From Peronospora farinosa (lineage: Eukaryota > Oomycota > Peronosporomycetes > Peronosporales > Peronosporaceae): a DNA stretch of 64,000 nt. Location: positions 310,001-374,000 of the forward strand of contig CANTFK010000842.1 of assembly GCA_947646735.1 (NCBI GenBank), read 5' to 3'. The position numbers and the translations under genes were made by a program. The notes beneath the pieces were generated by a model. The model made no database searches, was not told the DNA's origin, and was given only the letters and a program-made list of their open reading frames with translations. Below, in pieces: positions 1 through 11,400 of the stretch (position 1 is the stretch's first letter; the number at the start of each line of letters is the position of its first letter).

Positions 1-137
1 CAAACAAAACAGTTCAGTTAGTTGAATAGCGAGCGGGTTGTAATTCCACCTATGTCTTTTGCAAGCGTAAAAACGCCACCACTGCGTAGTCTGACAGATG
101 CAAAATTGTTGCCCGATTGCTGTGAGCAAACACCTAC

Positions 138-1604
138 CAGTTTTCAAGAGAGTAGTGATCGCCAGCGTAGCAATGGATCTGTTGGAGTCCGATATAAGTG
201 TTTCCATGTCTTCATTGCAGCGCGTCACAAGCATGGGCTGCGTTAACGCCACCTGACTGAGTGTCCGCACAGCAGCAAAGCGAAGCGTAGGTTTTGACGA
301 TCCCAAGAACAACTGTAGTACGACGATTGCTTGCGTTAGGTCACGCGCATCCACAGGCAGGGCGCACATTGCCTTTGCAGCTTCATAGATAACCATCTAC
401 CACAGCGATCACGACAACATAGCTACGATTAAAATCTTTGACCGATATAACAACATGGATGAACAACAGTATGGTTTTTCCATTTACGGATCCTCGCATT
501 TCGTACCTCATCCTTCTGCCTGAGCATCTTTTGTAGAAACCCATACAGCGGTGTTGTATCCTGGCCATTCGCGTTCTCACGCAGTAGGGCTGCCGTGTAA
601 CGGATCAACAAGCACGTCGCGAGACTAGAGCGCAAGTTGGTCTTCTGGAGCTGGTTGATGAACTTCGATACTGCGAGCTTATCGTGCTGCCGGATCTGAT
701 AAAGAAGTGAAACGCCGTGGTATTGGACCATGTCGTGAGTGGAGTTTACGGCCTCCTGCACCTCGTTCACCCAGCGACGCACGATCTCTGAATTGTTCTG
801 AATCAGATGAATACCAGCAACCAGCGCTGAGCTAGCAACCAGAGCGTTACGATCTACAATTGCCTGCTTGATGTATCGCTCGATAGCATTCAACATGGAT
901 CCCTATTATTTCCACCCATAGCATTGCACCATGGGTCAGTTGCTGCAACAGGTCTACTATACATGCAGCTTGTACGTACATCAATGATCCGACAGAGTAC
1001 TCGGATAGCGTTGGCGCGGTACAGATCCACGTTCGAGCTCATATCCTTGGTTAGACTCTGGGTTACAATGATCACCTAAGTGTAACCCACCCACCACATA
1101 AATCAACCGTCAGCGTATCGTAGCAGCAGTAGATAGTAGTCCTATGTACGTACCTCATCGGCAGCAGTAGCTTCAGCCACCTCCTTAATGAACAAATACA
1201 TCATACGACGCAAATTGGCATCTTTTGACTGAAAAAGTTTCGTGACACCAAAGAAGACGGCGGTCGTCTCAGCACTAGTAAAAGGCTCTCCTTGTGTGAG
1301 AATATGCAGCAGTTTCGTAATCAGCTGACAGCACTTTTTAGGGTGGCGTGTCACCATGTTGGCATCGGAAAAGATCTTGGTCTCCTGCAGCACCGTGGCC
1401 TTGTCCAGGCCCTGGAATGGCGATACTTTAGCAATTACAAATGATGAAGAAAAGTATAGCAGTCAGTTGTATACAATAAAGAACGTTAGCGTCCAAAGAG
1501 GAGGGAAATCCCTCGACTTAAAGCCTTCAAAAGACGATCTTTCTCGCGCACGTCGTACCCAAGTCTTCCTCGTCGTTCTTAAACTTCTCTTTAATGTCAG
1601 CCAT
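138..1604 (-). CDS. COPG: Coatomer subunit gamma (gamma-COP), 5' part, cut by the window edge
   Basis: Gamma-COP is the adaptin-like trunk subunit of the COPI coat for Golgi-to-ER vesicles. I read exons 1559-1604, 1154-1425, 980-1075, 507-902 and 138-396; phases agree at every junction. The joined protein gives family landmarks in the right order: [75 protein letters not shown] and ITTLLKTG. These match the N-terminal HEAT-like solenoid, about 350 residues of a protein usually near 870. The start MADIKEKF fits the family's short N-terminus, but an in-frame ATG also occurs near 1694. The exon ends at a GTAGGT donor at 137, and the rest of the gene lies off the left edge. The family call is secure; the start is less certain. 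Confidence 0.93.
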
Positions 1605-2066
1605 AACAGACGAGATAGTCATTGTCGATGTACTCCGTCCAGAGTCACTCTCAGTCCCGTACGTGTCCTGACTCGCTCCCAATTTCATCATTAAATCCCT
1701 CCTCAGTCGCTTCTCACTTGTCTTTTGTATTGGAAATCAAGCTCGAGTCATTAGCCGCGTGGCTCATGATGATGCCTTTTTTATGTAGTACCATATGGAT
1801 TCCTAATGTAGGATCTAGTTTAGGTGGACAACACAAAAGACGTTGTTTGGTTTTGCATCTACCCAATCAACAGTAAGAAGATTCTGTTCCACCAATCCGC
1901 TTTCACCAAGCGAGCCTGAAGGAAAAGATGCCAGCATTTCGAGACACAGTATCTTCGTAAGAATGGCGCGGGAAAACGGAGGTGTAGCGCTGGAAGAAGA
2001 CGCCCATTCCAAGATTTCTCACGTACAGTCAAAGCTTTCAATACTTACTACTCTACTCTAGCAACA
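1605..2066. other. Intergenic region between gamma-COP and H2B (divergent promoters)
   Basis: This 460-base gap must hold the 5' ends of two divergently transcribed genes, gamma-COP (minus) and H2B (plus). Short ORFs on both strands show no recognisable family. I saw no clear TATA box or oomycete initiator that I could assign with confidence. Confidence 0.5.
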
Positions 2067-2420
2067 ATGGCAAAGACACCTTCAAAGAAAACTGCAAAGA
2101 CCGTTGCCAAGACGGGCAAGGGCAAGGGCCGTGGCAAGAAACGTGTGGAGTCGTACTCGACTTACATCTACAAAGTGCTGCGTCAAGTGCACCCCGAGAC
2201 GGGCATCAGTAAGCGCGGTATGTCGATTATGAACTCATTCATCAACGACATTTTCGAGCGCATCGCTTCGGAAGCCGGCAAGTTGTCGCGTTACAACAAG
2301 AAGTCGACTCTGTCGAGCCGCGAGATCCAGACGGCTGTGCGTCTCATGCTACCGGGTGAGCTGGCAAAGCATGCCGTGTCAGAAGGCACAAAGGCTGTGA
2401 CCAAGTTCACGTCGGCTTAA
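2067..2420 (+). CDS. H2B: Histone H2B
   Basis: This is a 117-residue intronless core histone that pairs with H2A in the nucleosome. A lysine-rich tail with [10 protein letters not shown] leads into the conserved histone fold: [77 protein letters not shown]. The ATG at 2067 follows ACA and gives the normal family length. It converges on H3. The 16-nt stem-loop 67 nt after the stop suggests replication-dependent 3' processing. No H2A gene is present in the window. Confidence 0.98.
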   Translation: MAKTPSKKTAKTVAKTGKGKGRGKKRVESYSTYIYKVLRQVHPETGISKRGMSIMNSFINDIFERIASEAGKLSRYNKKSTLSSREIQTAVRLMLPGELAKHAVSEGTKAVTKFTSA

Positions 2421-2486
2421 GTGTTAGTTGACACGTTGTTCGGCTGTCCTAGAAATGACATAAGCAGATGAACTATATTTTACCCT

Positions 2487-2502
2487 GGTGTTTTTGAACA
2501 CC
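2487..2502 (+). promoter_or_regulatory. Histone 3' stem-loop of H2B mRNA
   Basis: GGTGTTTTTGAACACC forms a perfect 6-bp stem with a 4-nt loop, followed by ACCCA. It has the size and layout of the metazoan SLBP-binding histone hairpin and recurs after H3 and H4 in this window. Confidence 0.85.
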
Positions 2503-3129
2503 ACCCATTTTATAAGAAATGTCGGAATGATACTGGCTGGTGGCGACATGGATGGCATGACAATTTGGCTTTTGTTTTATTTGATGCGACCAAACTCTGT
2601 AAGTTTCGATTAGTGTATGGTCACACAAGTAAGTTCGTGTAAGAATGTTAATCCATGCACTACAATGGGGGCTCGTAGCGTGGAATTCAACATCATAAAT
2701 GGAATCATCAGCAATACATGAGGTAGTTTATGAAACACTTTTTCCGGTGATGGTCCCTACTTGTTATTTTAAAAGCTCCGAAGTTTTGATTGCCACAATC
2801 TAATAAAGCATTACTATTAACACTTGACTGATTAAAGCGAAGAGTTAAATTGTATCAGCAATTTAAATTTCAACATAATTGTGTCGGTACCTTCTTTTTT
2901 TCGTAAGGACGCAATTATATTAATTTGTATTGCTGTTTACAATTAAGGATTGACGATAAAAGTATAATTAGCAATACAACGTCCAGAAAGTCTTTGATTC
3001 TTCCACAACTTTATTATATATTTGCTTTACCCTCAATGCCACAGAAATAAGTCAGCATATCAACCTGTGAAGATCGTAAAACCTTTATACTATTCCTACA
3101 TTAACGATAATGTATCTTTCAAAATGGGT
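2503..3129. other. AT-rich gap between convergent H2B and H3
   Basis: I see no gene in this AT-rich stretch. It separates the 3' ends of the convergent H2B and H3 transcripts. The sequence beside each hairpin (ACCCATTTT, then a purine run such as AAGAAA) could act as a downstream processing element, but this is only inferred. Confidence 0.5.
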
Positions 3130-3145
3130 GGTGTTAAAAAACACC
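3130..3145 (-). promoter_or_regulatory. Histone 3' stem-loop of H3 mRNA
   Basis: Read on the minus strand this is GGTGTTTTTTAACACC, with a 6-bp stem and UUUU loop, about 115 nt after the H3 stop codon. Stem sequence and the following ACCCATTTT are shared with the H2B element. Confidence 0.85.
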
Positions 3146-3259
3146 AGAATGAAAAGTGCGACTCAACCTCGGAGGTTAAATCGACTAAGACGAATAGACA
3201 CGCTCAAAGTGAGCACGTCAAATCAAAAGCTACAACTGCTTAGTCGAGAGACAAGTCAC

Positions 3260-4347
<1,088 letters not shown>

Positions 4348-4448
4348 GCACATTTTGCTTAGCTTGTTTGGGTACAAGAACAATACAGCTCTATTAGGAT
4401 TTTACTGACCTATTGCTGCGAGGGGCGCAAGCTCCTCACTCTTCATCT

Positions 4449-4464
4449 GGTGTTTTTTAACACC
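4449..4464 (+). promoter_or_regulatory. Histone 3' stem-loop of H4 mRNA
   Basis: GGTGTTTTTTAACACC is identical to the H3 element and is followed by ACCCTTTT and a purine-rich AAAAGAAA. It is the third copy of this hairpin in the cluster. Confidence 0.85.
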
Positions 4465-4797
4465 ACCCTTTTGTAAAAGAAACTCGATCGTACTTTGAAG
4501 CAAAGTGGTTAGACAAACGATGGATTGGTATTGTATTGATTGCTGGTTGTTAGAATTTGATTAAGTATCAATTCTAAGTGGTTATGTGAAAAAAAAGTCG
4601 ATCTACTAACTTTTAGATGGTTAATCCTAAATATGGTACAAAAAGTGACTCATATGAATTTAACCGCCACCAAAGTATATTTCCTCTTTTACTGTCAACA
4701 TATCATAGATATTTTTATGCTTTGGCGACGGGTGCTTTATTGCAATAACGTCATTGTCTTGTCCAGTAAAATTTGTTTGTTGTTAAGTACTACAAAT
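4465..4797. other. Gap between H4 and ORC1-like 3' ends
   Basis: An AT-rich stretch with no gene that I can support. H4 and the ORC1-like gene converge here, so it should hold the 3' ends of both transcripts. Confidence 0.5.
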
Positions 4798-6162
4798 TTA
4801 CGAAATTAGCTGGATGCCGATAGGGTGCATAAGGAAGACATCCTGAAGTTCTTGGTGTGAGCACCGCAATTCCAGCAAAGGGTAACGAGACGACGTGTGT
4901 GTCGAGATCTGCTTAATGACCCCCGAACGTTCTAACTCGTCACAGATAAATAACAGTCCACGCAGTCGCGGAATCGGCGCGAACGAGTGCGTCTTGCACA
5001 AAATTGCGAAACGCTCGATCACGGCTTCCAGCTCTGCACCACTCCTATTAATCCCGCGAGCTGCATTCGCACGTACTTCCATGCGAAGTGCAACCAAGAA
5101 CGTGCATTCGAACTTACTGCATGCGCGCAGACGGCTCATGGGAGCTGACACCGACACTGCCTGTTGAGCGTCGTGTAAGTCTTCACCCGTCACAAATTGC
5201 TCGTTTCCGCCTTCAACTGCCCCATCACGGTCTAACGCGGTAAGCCGGTGCAAGCACACTTCAGCTGATTTCCGGCAAAGCGATAGTGCTTGACGCACGT
5301 CTCCCGACTGGTGTGCCAGCGACTTGGCACAGATCTGAATAGCTTCCTCACTGAAAATGTCTAGCTGTAGCAGACGCTGCTGAATAATATTCTCAAGCTG
5401 AGCCTTTGTGTACGCTGGGAAGGTGATGCGATGACCACCCAGTCGACTGCGGATTTTAGTCGGCAGTCGCTCCGGCAAGTCCATCGTGTTAGCAATGCCA
5501 ACTAGCACGAGTTTGGCTGTAGCAGACGTTTGCCACTCTAGGAGATTGTACAGCACTTGGTTCTTGCCAGCCAACATGAAGTCCATCTCATCTAACAGTA
5601 CCAAGAGCATGGGGCGTGCAGAGCTTTGGGTGTGGAACTCGCGCTGGAGAACCTCACACAGACGTGCAGCGCTCATACACGTGCGTGACGGCTGCAGCTT
5701 GTGATCTACTTCGTTTCCAGGCGACTGCAAAGCCTTCCATAGTACACTATAAGCGACATCAGGTCGTGGCATTTGCAGGCCATTGACCTCCACCCACGCA
5801 AAGTTGCGCAGATCACCGGCATCCCGCTGCGACTCCAGCATACGAATAACCTCCTTTACAATGGACGTCTTTCCTGCACCTGGGAGGCCACTGATATAGA
5901 TAGGACCTCCGGCACTCTGCTGCTCGATGGAGGAGCGCAGTGCCGTATAAATCTCGTCTCGCTCGTCCTCGCGCCCTGTCATCACAGGCGGGAGACTCGA
6001 CAGCTGAAGCTCCTGGCACGCACGCTGCAGCTTTTTCACAGTATCTACAGCATCTGAAGAAAACGACAGTGGAGCATTAGTGCGGTTATCGGGATAGTCA
6101 GAGGATGCATCTCGCAGTCGTTTGATGCCCTTTTGCTGGAGCGGCGGCCGTCGGCGTGCCAT
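4798..6162 (-). CDS. ORC1: Origin recognition complex subunit 1-like AAA+ ATPase
   Basis: This 454-residue intronless protein belongs to the ORC1/CDC6 initiator family, which licenses replication origins with the MCM loader. Walker A GLPGAGKTS lies near residue 92, Walker B VLLDEMD near 191, and the sensor-1 segment IANTMDLPERL is followed by SRLGGHRITFPAYTKAQL. IANTMDLPERL and the following segment favour ORC1 over CDC6. A winged-helix region probably forms the C-terminus. No N-terminal BAH domain is present, so it is short compared with animal or fungal ORC1. The first ATG is at 6162; the upstream in-frame TTG is not used here. The ORC1/CDC6 family is certain; the exact paralogue is likely ORC1. 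Confidence 0.85.
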   Translation of the reverse strand: MARRRPPLQQKGIKRLRDASSDYPDNRTNAPLSFSSDAVDTVKKLQRACQELQLSSLPPVMTGREDERDEIYTALRSSIEQQSAGGPIYISGLPGAGKTSIVKEVIRMLESQRDAGDLRNFAWVEVNGLQMPRPDVAYSVLWKALQSPGNEVDHKLQPSRTCMSAARLCEVLQREFHTQSSARPMLLVLLDEMDFMLAGKNQVLYNLLEWQTSATAKLVLVGIANTMDLPERLPTKIRSRLGGHRITFPAYTKAQLENIIQQRLLQLDIFSEEAIQICAKSLAHQSGDVRQALSLCRKSAEVCLHRLTALDRDGAVEGGNEQFVTGEDLHDAQQAVSVSAPMSRLRACSKFECTFLVALRMEVRANAARGINRSGAELEAVIERFAILCKTHSFAPIPRLRGLLFICDELERSGVIKQISTHTSSRYPLLELRCSHQELQDVFLMHPIGIQLIS

Positions 6163-6552
6163 TGCTCGAGTCAAGAAGTTGAGTCGAATGAAAGAGTACC
6201 CTGAAAAAATTAATTTTGAAACAATACAACTAATACAGAATTGACAATAATGCTTGCTGATATTATGAAAAATTAAAATACTGTCTACAGTACCTTGGAC
6301 AGAAAGCTCGCCGACGACGAATCCAGCGCCAAGATTGTGCTCAATAGATGTGTTTCATGCAAGAATACTATGACGTATTACTTATGTAAGGACAAACATG
6401 AAAACTGTGCAGCTACATCATAGCTGGTCTAAATTGTTCCAATGTGGCAGTCGCATCAAGTGAAGTCCATCTGGGTGAGTATCACTTGTGGCATGCAGTG
6501 CAGCTCCTCTTTGCGCAGCGCCAAAAAGCAGTAACACAGATATTGATATGCT
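6163..6552. other. Single-copy sequence between ORC1-like gene and the left duplication arm
   Basis: This is non-coding as far as I can see and presumably contains the ORC1 promoter. Similarity to the right arm stops abruptly at about 6553, so this stretch lies outside the duplicated block. Confidence 0.5.
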
Positions 6553-6617
6553 TCAGCTGAACATCTGACGCGAAATTAATTCCTTGGTTGCAAAACCACC
6601 TGTTTTGAAGTCTCAGA

Positions 6618-6639
6618 GTCTCAGTGTTAATACTGAGAC
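6618..6639. other. Short hairpin near outer end of left arm
   Basis: The sequence forms a perfect 8-bp stem (GTCTCAGT with ACTGAGAC) around GTTAAT, followed at once by a run of eleven C. The right arm carries the same hairpin with one base pair changed on both sides. Confidence 0.6.
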
Positions 6640-7199
6640 CCCCCCCCCCACTGGACAGAAAAAGAAGCTCCAAAAAGTGCTTGGCGATTGTAGTGACAAT
6701 AAACAGCTTTTTATGCACGTGCAAAAAAGTTGATGCGTAAAATAAGAAAAGCGTAACGTCACTTTACTCGTAAAGCGTTAATTAACTGATTGGCTTCATG
6801 CAGCTATTTCCAAATGACGATAAAAACTGTTCAGTGCACGTCAAAATGTCTGACTACAGACAACGAATGGTCAGCTGACAACAAAAAAAGATGTGGCGAT
6901 TGCGGCTGTAGAAAGTCTCGAGTGAAGTTGGTAAAGATTAACTTGAGTCGCGTCGTTTTAGTAGGAGTCAAAAACGTCAGATGCTTCAAAAGAGTACTGG
7001 CTGGTCACCTTCATGCACGTATCCACAAGGTGTGCAAAAATGTCGACATGTTTGTGCGTTTTTCTTAGTGGGTCGTACTTGTCACGAGTTCAGAACTGGT
7101 ACCAACAACCTTACACGAACACCAGCTTTTCTCATGTTGACTTCGATCTTCACTGCCATCTGACTTGTCGATTTGGTGGTGCTTCGCGCTCGTAGACAA

Positions 7200-7290
7200 A
7201 ACTCATTTCCAATTTGGCTTGCTGCAGCAGCACCAAAAACAACAACAACAGCAGCAGCAGTAGCAACAACAGCAACCGGTAGCCACATCA
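7200..7290 (+). repeat. CAG/CAA microsatellite upstream of the left GH81 gene
   Basis: Irregular CAG/CAA triplets occupy the presumed 5' leader or promoter of the GH81 gene. The right-arm copy (about 32330-32390) has a different triplet order and length, as expected for slippage after duplication. Confidence 0.7.
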
Positions 7291-7317
7291 CATCTCATTG
7301 TTTTGTCAGTCGCACCG

Positions 7318-9768
7318 ATGAAGGTCTCGCAACTGTTTCAAGCGGCAGTGACAGCCGTAGCGGCGGACATTGTGATGTCTCAACAGGGCAACAGTGACCA
7401 AGTAGCAACTGTACACGCTGCTCGAGAACAAATCCAGGGTGGCAACTATCACGCTCCGTTTTCGACTGATGCGCCTTCCAATCTCTTCCAGCGCCGCGAT
7501 ACTCTGACCACCTTGGCACCGATCATCAACGTGGCTTCCGACTTGCTGACGCGGCCGTTGCCCACGAACAAGTGGTGGGGAAACCTCATTCACACCACCC
7601 CAAAAGACATCAATACGGTGGCTAACCCGGCGTGGTCGAACCCGTACGCACTCAAGTTGCCCAAGCAAGCACCTTATGGCCTTCAAGTTTGCTACTCGTA
7701 CTCGTATCGTAGCATGGCCAACGAGGTTGACGGTGTCGTCAAGTACTACCTGCACGGATTCCACAACGATGTCACGCTTTCGGCAACAGAGTTCATGTCG
7801 ACCAAACCCGACTATGAAATCTACTCGTTCAGCGATATGGGCGTCAGCGTTCGCACCTGTGTGTCGGGCAGTGACAGCTGCATGGACTCGGCTCTTGTCA
7901 ACGGCATGGCTTTCGTGTCGGCTACGTACTCCGGTCTCACCGCGAGCATCAATTCCGAGCACACCATGACCATGATGGATAGCTCAACGCCTGGCAAGTA
8001 TATCATTCAGTTGCCGAACAAGCAGACGTGGGTGGTCTACTCCAGCGATACTAGCGCATCCTTTTCAATTGATACTACGGGATCGGCATTGGTGGCTAGT
8101 GCGGCTTACACCGGTACGCTTCGTGTGGCAATCATTCCTGACAGCGGCGACCAGAACGTATACGATGACTACTCATCCTGCATCATCCGTGGAGGCAACT
8201 TCCTCATGGAGTCTCGCACCACCTATTCGTTCCAGTGGGAAACTGAGGGCGCCGGATGCAACAGCACGGGGCTTCTTCACTTCGCCCTTCCCCACCAAGT
8301 GGAAGCGATGAAAGACGCCATCACTGCCCAGTCCGCCGGAGCCATTGTCGTGCACTCGACAACGCACGGTCAGATGGTTGGTCAAGTGACTACGTCTTCG
8401 AGCTGGACTTTGACTGAGGACGAAGCGGGCGACGAGGTGGACTTCTACCCGGCCAACAAGCCGTCAGCTGAGATGGTCTCGCAGATTAATCTTCTGTCCA
8501 CACTGAAGAGTGATATCGACAGCGACTGGAACCTCAATACCGGTAGCTGGTACTTCAACGGCAAGGCGTATCAAAAGTACGCGTCACTTTGCTTGATGGC
8601 CGCTGACAGCTCTATCGTGGGCGATGACACAACTTTGCTGAGCAGTTGTCTGTCGAAGCTAGAGAGATTGATCGAGCCGTTCCTGAGTAACACGCTGGGC
8701 TCACCTCTTGTCTACGAGACCGCCTACAAGGGCATCGTGACCAGCCAGGTTTTTGCTGCCAATGACGTTAATGTTGAGTTCGGCAACGGTATCTATAACG
8801 ACCACCACTATCATTATGGCTACTGGGTGACAGCATCGGCGATTCTGAAGAAGCTGGACCCGTCATGGTCGGGCATGGCACAGCTTGAGACCATGGTGTG
8901 GACGATGCTGCGTGACGTCGCCAACCCAAGCGCTGATGACACGTACTTCCCCAAGTTCCGCCACTTTTCTTGGTATCTGGGCCATTCATACTCGCACGGT
9001 GTGACACCTATGGGTGACGGCAAGGACCAGGAAAGCTCATCAGAGGACGTGAACTTTAGCTACGGTATGATGCTGTGGGGCAAGGTGACGGGAAACAAGG
9101 CTGTTGAAGACCTGGGTAGCATCATGCTACGCCTGAACGCTCGTGCCGTGCGCACCTACTTCCTCATGACGTCAGACAACACGATTCACCCGCCCCAGTT
9201 CGTACGCAACCACGTCACGGGAATCTTCTTCGACAACAAGGCGGACTACGCGACTTGGTTCAGCGCCGAGAAGTACTGCATCCACGGCATTCAAATGATC
9301 CCGGTGTCGCCCATCAACGGGCTTGTCCGCACGGCAACGTTTGTCCAGCAAGAATGGGACGACATTCTATCGAAGGAGGCGATTGTTACGGGTGCTGACA
9401 CCACGAACCCCTGGCTGTCTTTGTTGCTTGTGAACGAGGCCGTCATAAACCAAGCCGATGCACTGACGAAGCTGGCAACGGCTACTATGGACGACGGTCT
9501 CTCCCGCTCTTGGGCCTTGTACAATGCGGCCTCTCGTGGCGGACTGAGCTCGAGCAGTAGTACCACCGTTGCCACGGTAGCGCCACGCACCACAACCTCT
9601 TCTCCGATCGTCACCACCGCACCACCTGAGGCAACTACCGTTACGACAGCCAGCGCTACGGCAGCTGACTCAGTTGCTACCACAACTACTTTTCCCATCA
9701 CAATGGCTGGAAATGGTGCAACAACTGACACTGCTACCGTTCGCTCTGTCAAGAGGAATTACTCTTGA
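7318..9768 (+). CDS. GH81 endo-1,3-beta-glucanase, secreted (left copy)
   Basis: This 816-residue protein belongs to glycoside hydrolase family 81, which cuts beta-1,3-glucan, the main oomycete wall polymer. I use the ATG at 7318; the frame extends five codons upstream only with a TTG. The N-terminus MKVSQLFQAAVTAVAADIV fits a signal peptide. Family marks are PLPTNKWWGNL near residue 80, the catalytic-region YNDHHYHYGYW (Asp near 495) and GDGKDQESSSEDVNFSYG (Glu near 572-576). The last 70 residues are rich in Thr, Ser and Ala, as in an O-glycosylated linker. The copy at 29844-32294 is nearly identical, and the two genes point toward each other. Likely roles are wall remodelling in growth or spore release. 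Confidence 0.94.
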   Translation: MKVSQLFQAAVTAVAADIVMSQQGNSDQVATVHAAREQIQGGNYHAPFSTDAPSNLFQRRDTLTTLAPIINVASDLLTRPLPTNKWWGNLIHTTPKDINTVANPAWSNPYALKLPKQAPYGLQVCYSYSYRSMANEVDGVVKYYLHGFHNDVTLSATEFMSTKPDYEIYSFSDMGVSVRTCVSGSDSCMDSALVNGMAFVSATYSGLTASINSEHTMTMMDSSTPGKYIIQLPNKQTWVVYSSDTSASFSIDTTGSALVASAAYTGTLRVAIIPDSGDQNVYDDYSSCIIRGGNFLMESRTTYSFQWETEGAGCNSTGLLHFALPHQVEAMKDAITAQSAGAIVVHSTTHGQMVGQVTTSSSWTLTEDEAGDEVDFYPANKPSAEMVSQINLLSTLKSDIDSDWNLNTGSWYFNGKAYQKYASLCLMAADSSIVGDDTTLLSSCLSKLERLIEPFLSNTLGSPLVYETAYKGIVTSQVFAANDVNVEFGNGIYNDHHYHYGYWVTASAILKKLDPSWSGMAQLETMVWTMLRDVANPSADDTYFPKFRHFSWYLGHSYSHGVTPMGDGKDQESSSEDVNFSYGMMLWGKVTGNKAVEDLGSIMLRLNARAVRTYFLMTSDNTIHPPQFVRNHVTGIFFDNKADYATWFSAEKYCIHGIQMIPVSPINGLVRTATFVQQEWDDILSKEAIVTGADTTNPWLSLLLVNEAVINQADALTKLATATMDDGLSRSWALYNAASRGGLSSSSSTTVATVAPRTTTSSPIVTTAPPEATTVTTASATAADSVATTTTFPITMAGNGATTDTATVRSVKRNYS

Positions 9769-10526
9769 AAGGACGCCGTGGGGCAAGTCTTGGCTTTCGA
9801 GCTGTTGGCGCGAGATATTTGCGTCGACACCAGCCTTTGCTACCGCGAGGAATATCAAATCTGCATGCCGAGTGAAATCACTTAGAGAAGTACGTGTTTA
9901 TACTAACGACTTATAAAGCTTCAATCAAATATGTCATGGAATTTCGTTTACGACGTACAAGTCATTTGAGTATCCACGATAAACTTGACAAGTTGAAGTC
10001 TTAAATCGGCTTCCTACATTTTATATAAGTAAGCTCCTCTCTGTACCTCTTCTTTCGGCGATGCAAAGAGCAATTTTTTGAAAGCATGGTGTTTTGCATG
10101 TAGGTGCCAAACATTTAAAAGGCGCAAAGGACATGCAACTCTGGTCCCGAAACGTTGTGCGCCTTTTATTTGGAAAGTGCAAAATCAACCCACTCGTGGT
10201 ATTAAGTTGTATGAATTGACACTGAGAGAACTTGAGGCTGTTATGGCGGATCACGGTCAAGAAATGACGAAGGGGCGGAAGAAAATGGCTCGACTGCTTG
10301 CTAGCTAAGTAAGACGCTCAGTACAGATTGTCATGAACTATTCGTTCTACTCGGAATTCTCTCTGATGTTTCGCTCTATGCTGACGTCGAATGAATAACT
10401 TTTTGTTGGGGTTCCTATCGTCCGTGCAATCGTAAGTGTTACGTGTACAAGGCTGACGTCATCATTAAAAACATTTTTACTCACTAGTTATGTTGCTTTG
10501 TAAGTTAAATCACTGAAACTGGAGGG
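9769..10526. other. Duplicated non-coding sequence downstream of left GH81
   Basis: This 750-bp stretch also occurs in the right arm (about 29086-29843). A 76-codon open frame at 10078-10308 has only a TTG start and no recognised family, so I do not call it a gene. It presumably contains the GH81 3' UTR. Confidence 0.5.
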
Positions 10527-10806
10527 TGCATATGCGGAACGGCTCACATTTGCGCTGAACACGGCGCAGGACCGGGTCCGAAAGGAGACTCCGCTCTATC
10601 TGGTGCACGGTTGGGATGCACGAAGCACGTTGGAGGCCACTATAGCGCTGGGTAGTACCAGGCGGCGTGACTGTGACCCCCGACGGTGGCGATATGGCGT
10701 ACAGCGACAGTATCGCCGGGCAAGGGAACAAGTCGACGAGTTATTGCGATCAGCAATGGAAAGTCGAGCCGAGATCCACAATGAAGAGGTGGCGGATAGC
10801 ATGATT
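10527..10806 (+). pseudogene. Integrase fragment of the Ty3/gypsy element (left arm)
   Basis: About 280 bp match 19405-19682 of the central retroelement and encode the integrase segment AERLTFALNTAQDRVRKET through HNEEVADSM. It starts abruptly at TGCATATGCGG and is fused at about 10806 to the antisense ORF sequence that normally begins near 22633. It is therefore a deletion derivative of the central element lacking about 2.95 kb. Both arms share private changes here, such as GGCGG where the full element has GTCGG. Confidence 0.85.
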
Positions 10807-11400
10807 TAGAGCGGGCCAGCTCATTTCGAAGTAGTGATACTTGAGATACTGTGGACCGAAGATCGGCCGTGGTGGTATCCAACTTGGCCTCCAGCTCTTC
10901 TATCTGGAGTGTGAAGCTCGTCACCGTGGCCTCATACTGGCCCCTCCAGTACCGAATCTTGGACCGAGCGCTTCAACTTCAAGGCGATAATCCTTCCGGG
11001 TGGCGATCGCATCTCGGTATTCCGCAATAGTTAGCTGGTCGGTTTCGTGATCGCGGACGAGATTCCGAATTCGAGCCTCGATCCGGGGAAGATCAACTTT
11101 TCCAAATCGAATGACCTCGTCCACTCGGCTTTGCAAGTCTTGGTCCCGGCGATGCTCAGCCTGATAGGCCTGCCAGAGGGCCCTATGATTGTCAGCAAGG
11201 GTCTCCATAACTTGGGCTCGTTCCATCGCCAGCTGGATCGCTTCCCACGCCCGGGTAACACTCGCATAATCGGGGGGCTCCCCGACGAGGTCTACAGTCG
11301 GAATAACCAAGGCAGGGTCAGGTCCAGGCAGTGGAGGGGTAGACCAACGGCCAGGTGCTGGGGTTCGTCAGAGAAAGAACTGGAAGAGGCCACTGGTGAA
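10807..11400 (-). pseudogene. 5' fragment of the antisense repeat-protein ORF (left arm)
   Basis: The N-terminal half of the same ORF is seen complete at 20459-23139. The reading frame at 10921-11310 encodes VDLVGEPPDYASVTRAW and a long heptad-rich helix, then stops at MRPR. The downstream overlapping frame is cut after about 40 codons by the fusion with integrase DNA. It cannot make the full protein. I do not recognise the family. Confidence 0.7.

Noticed and set aside
7306..7962. 218-codon frame antisense to GH81
   Set aside because: It is a shadow of the GH81 coding sequence and has no family features.
10078..10308. 76-codon frame downstream of GH81, duplicated at 29304-29534
   Set aside because: It has only a TTG start and no known family; identity between arms is explained by the recent duplication.
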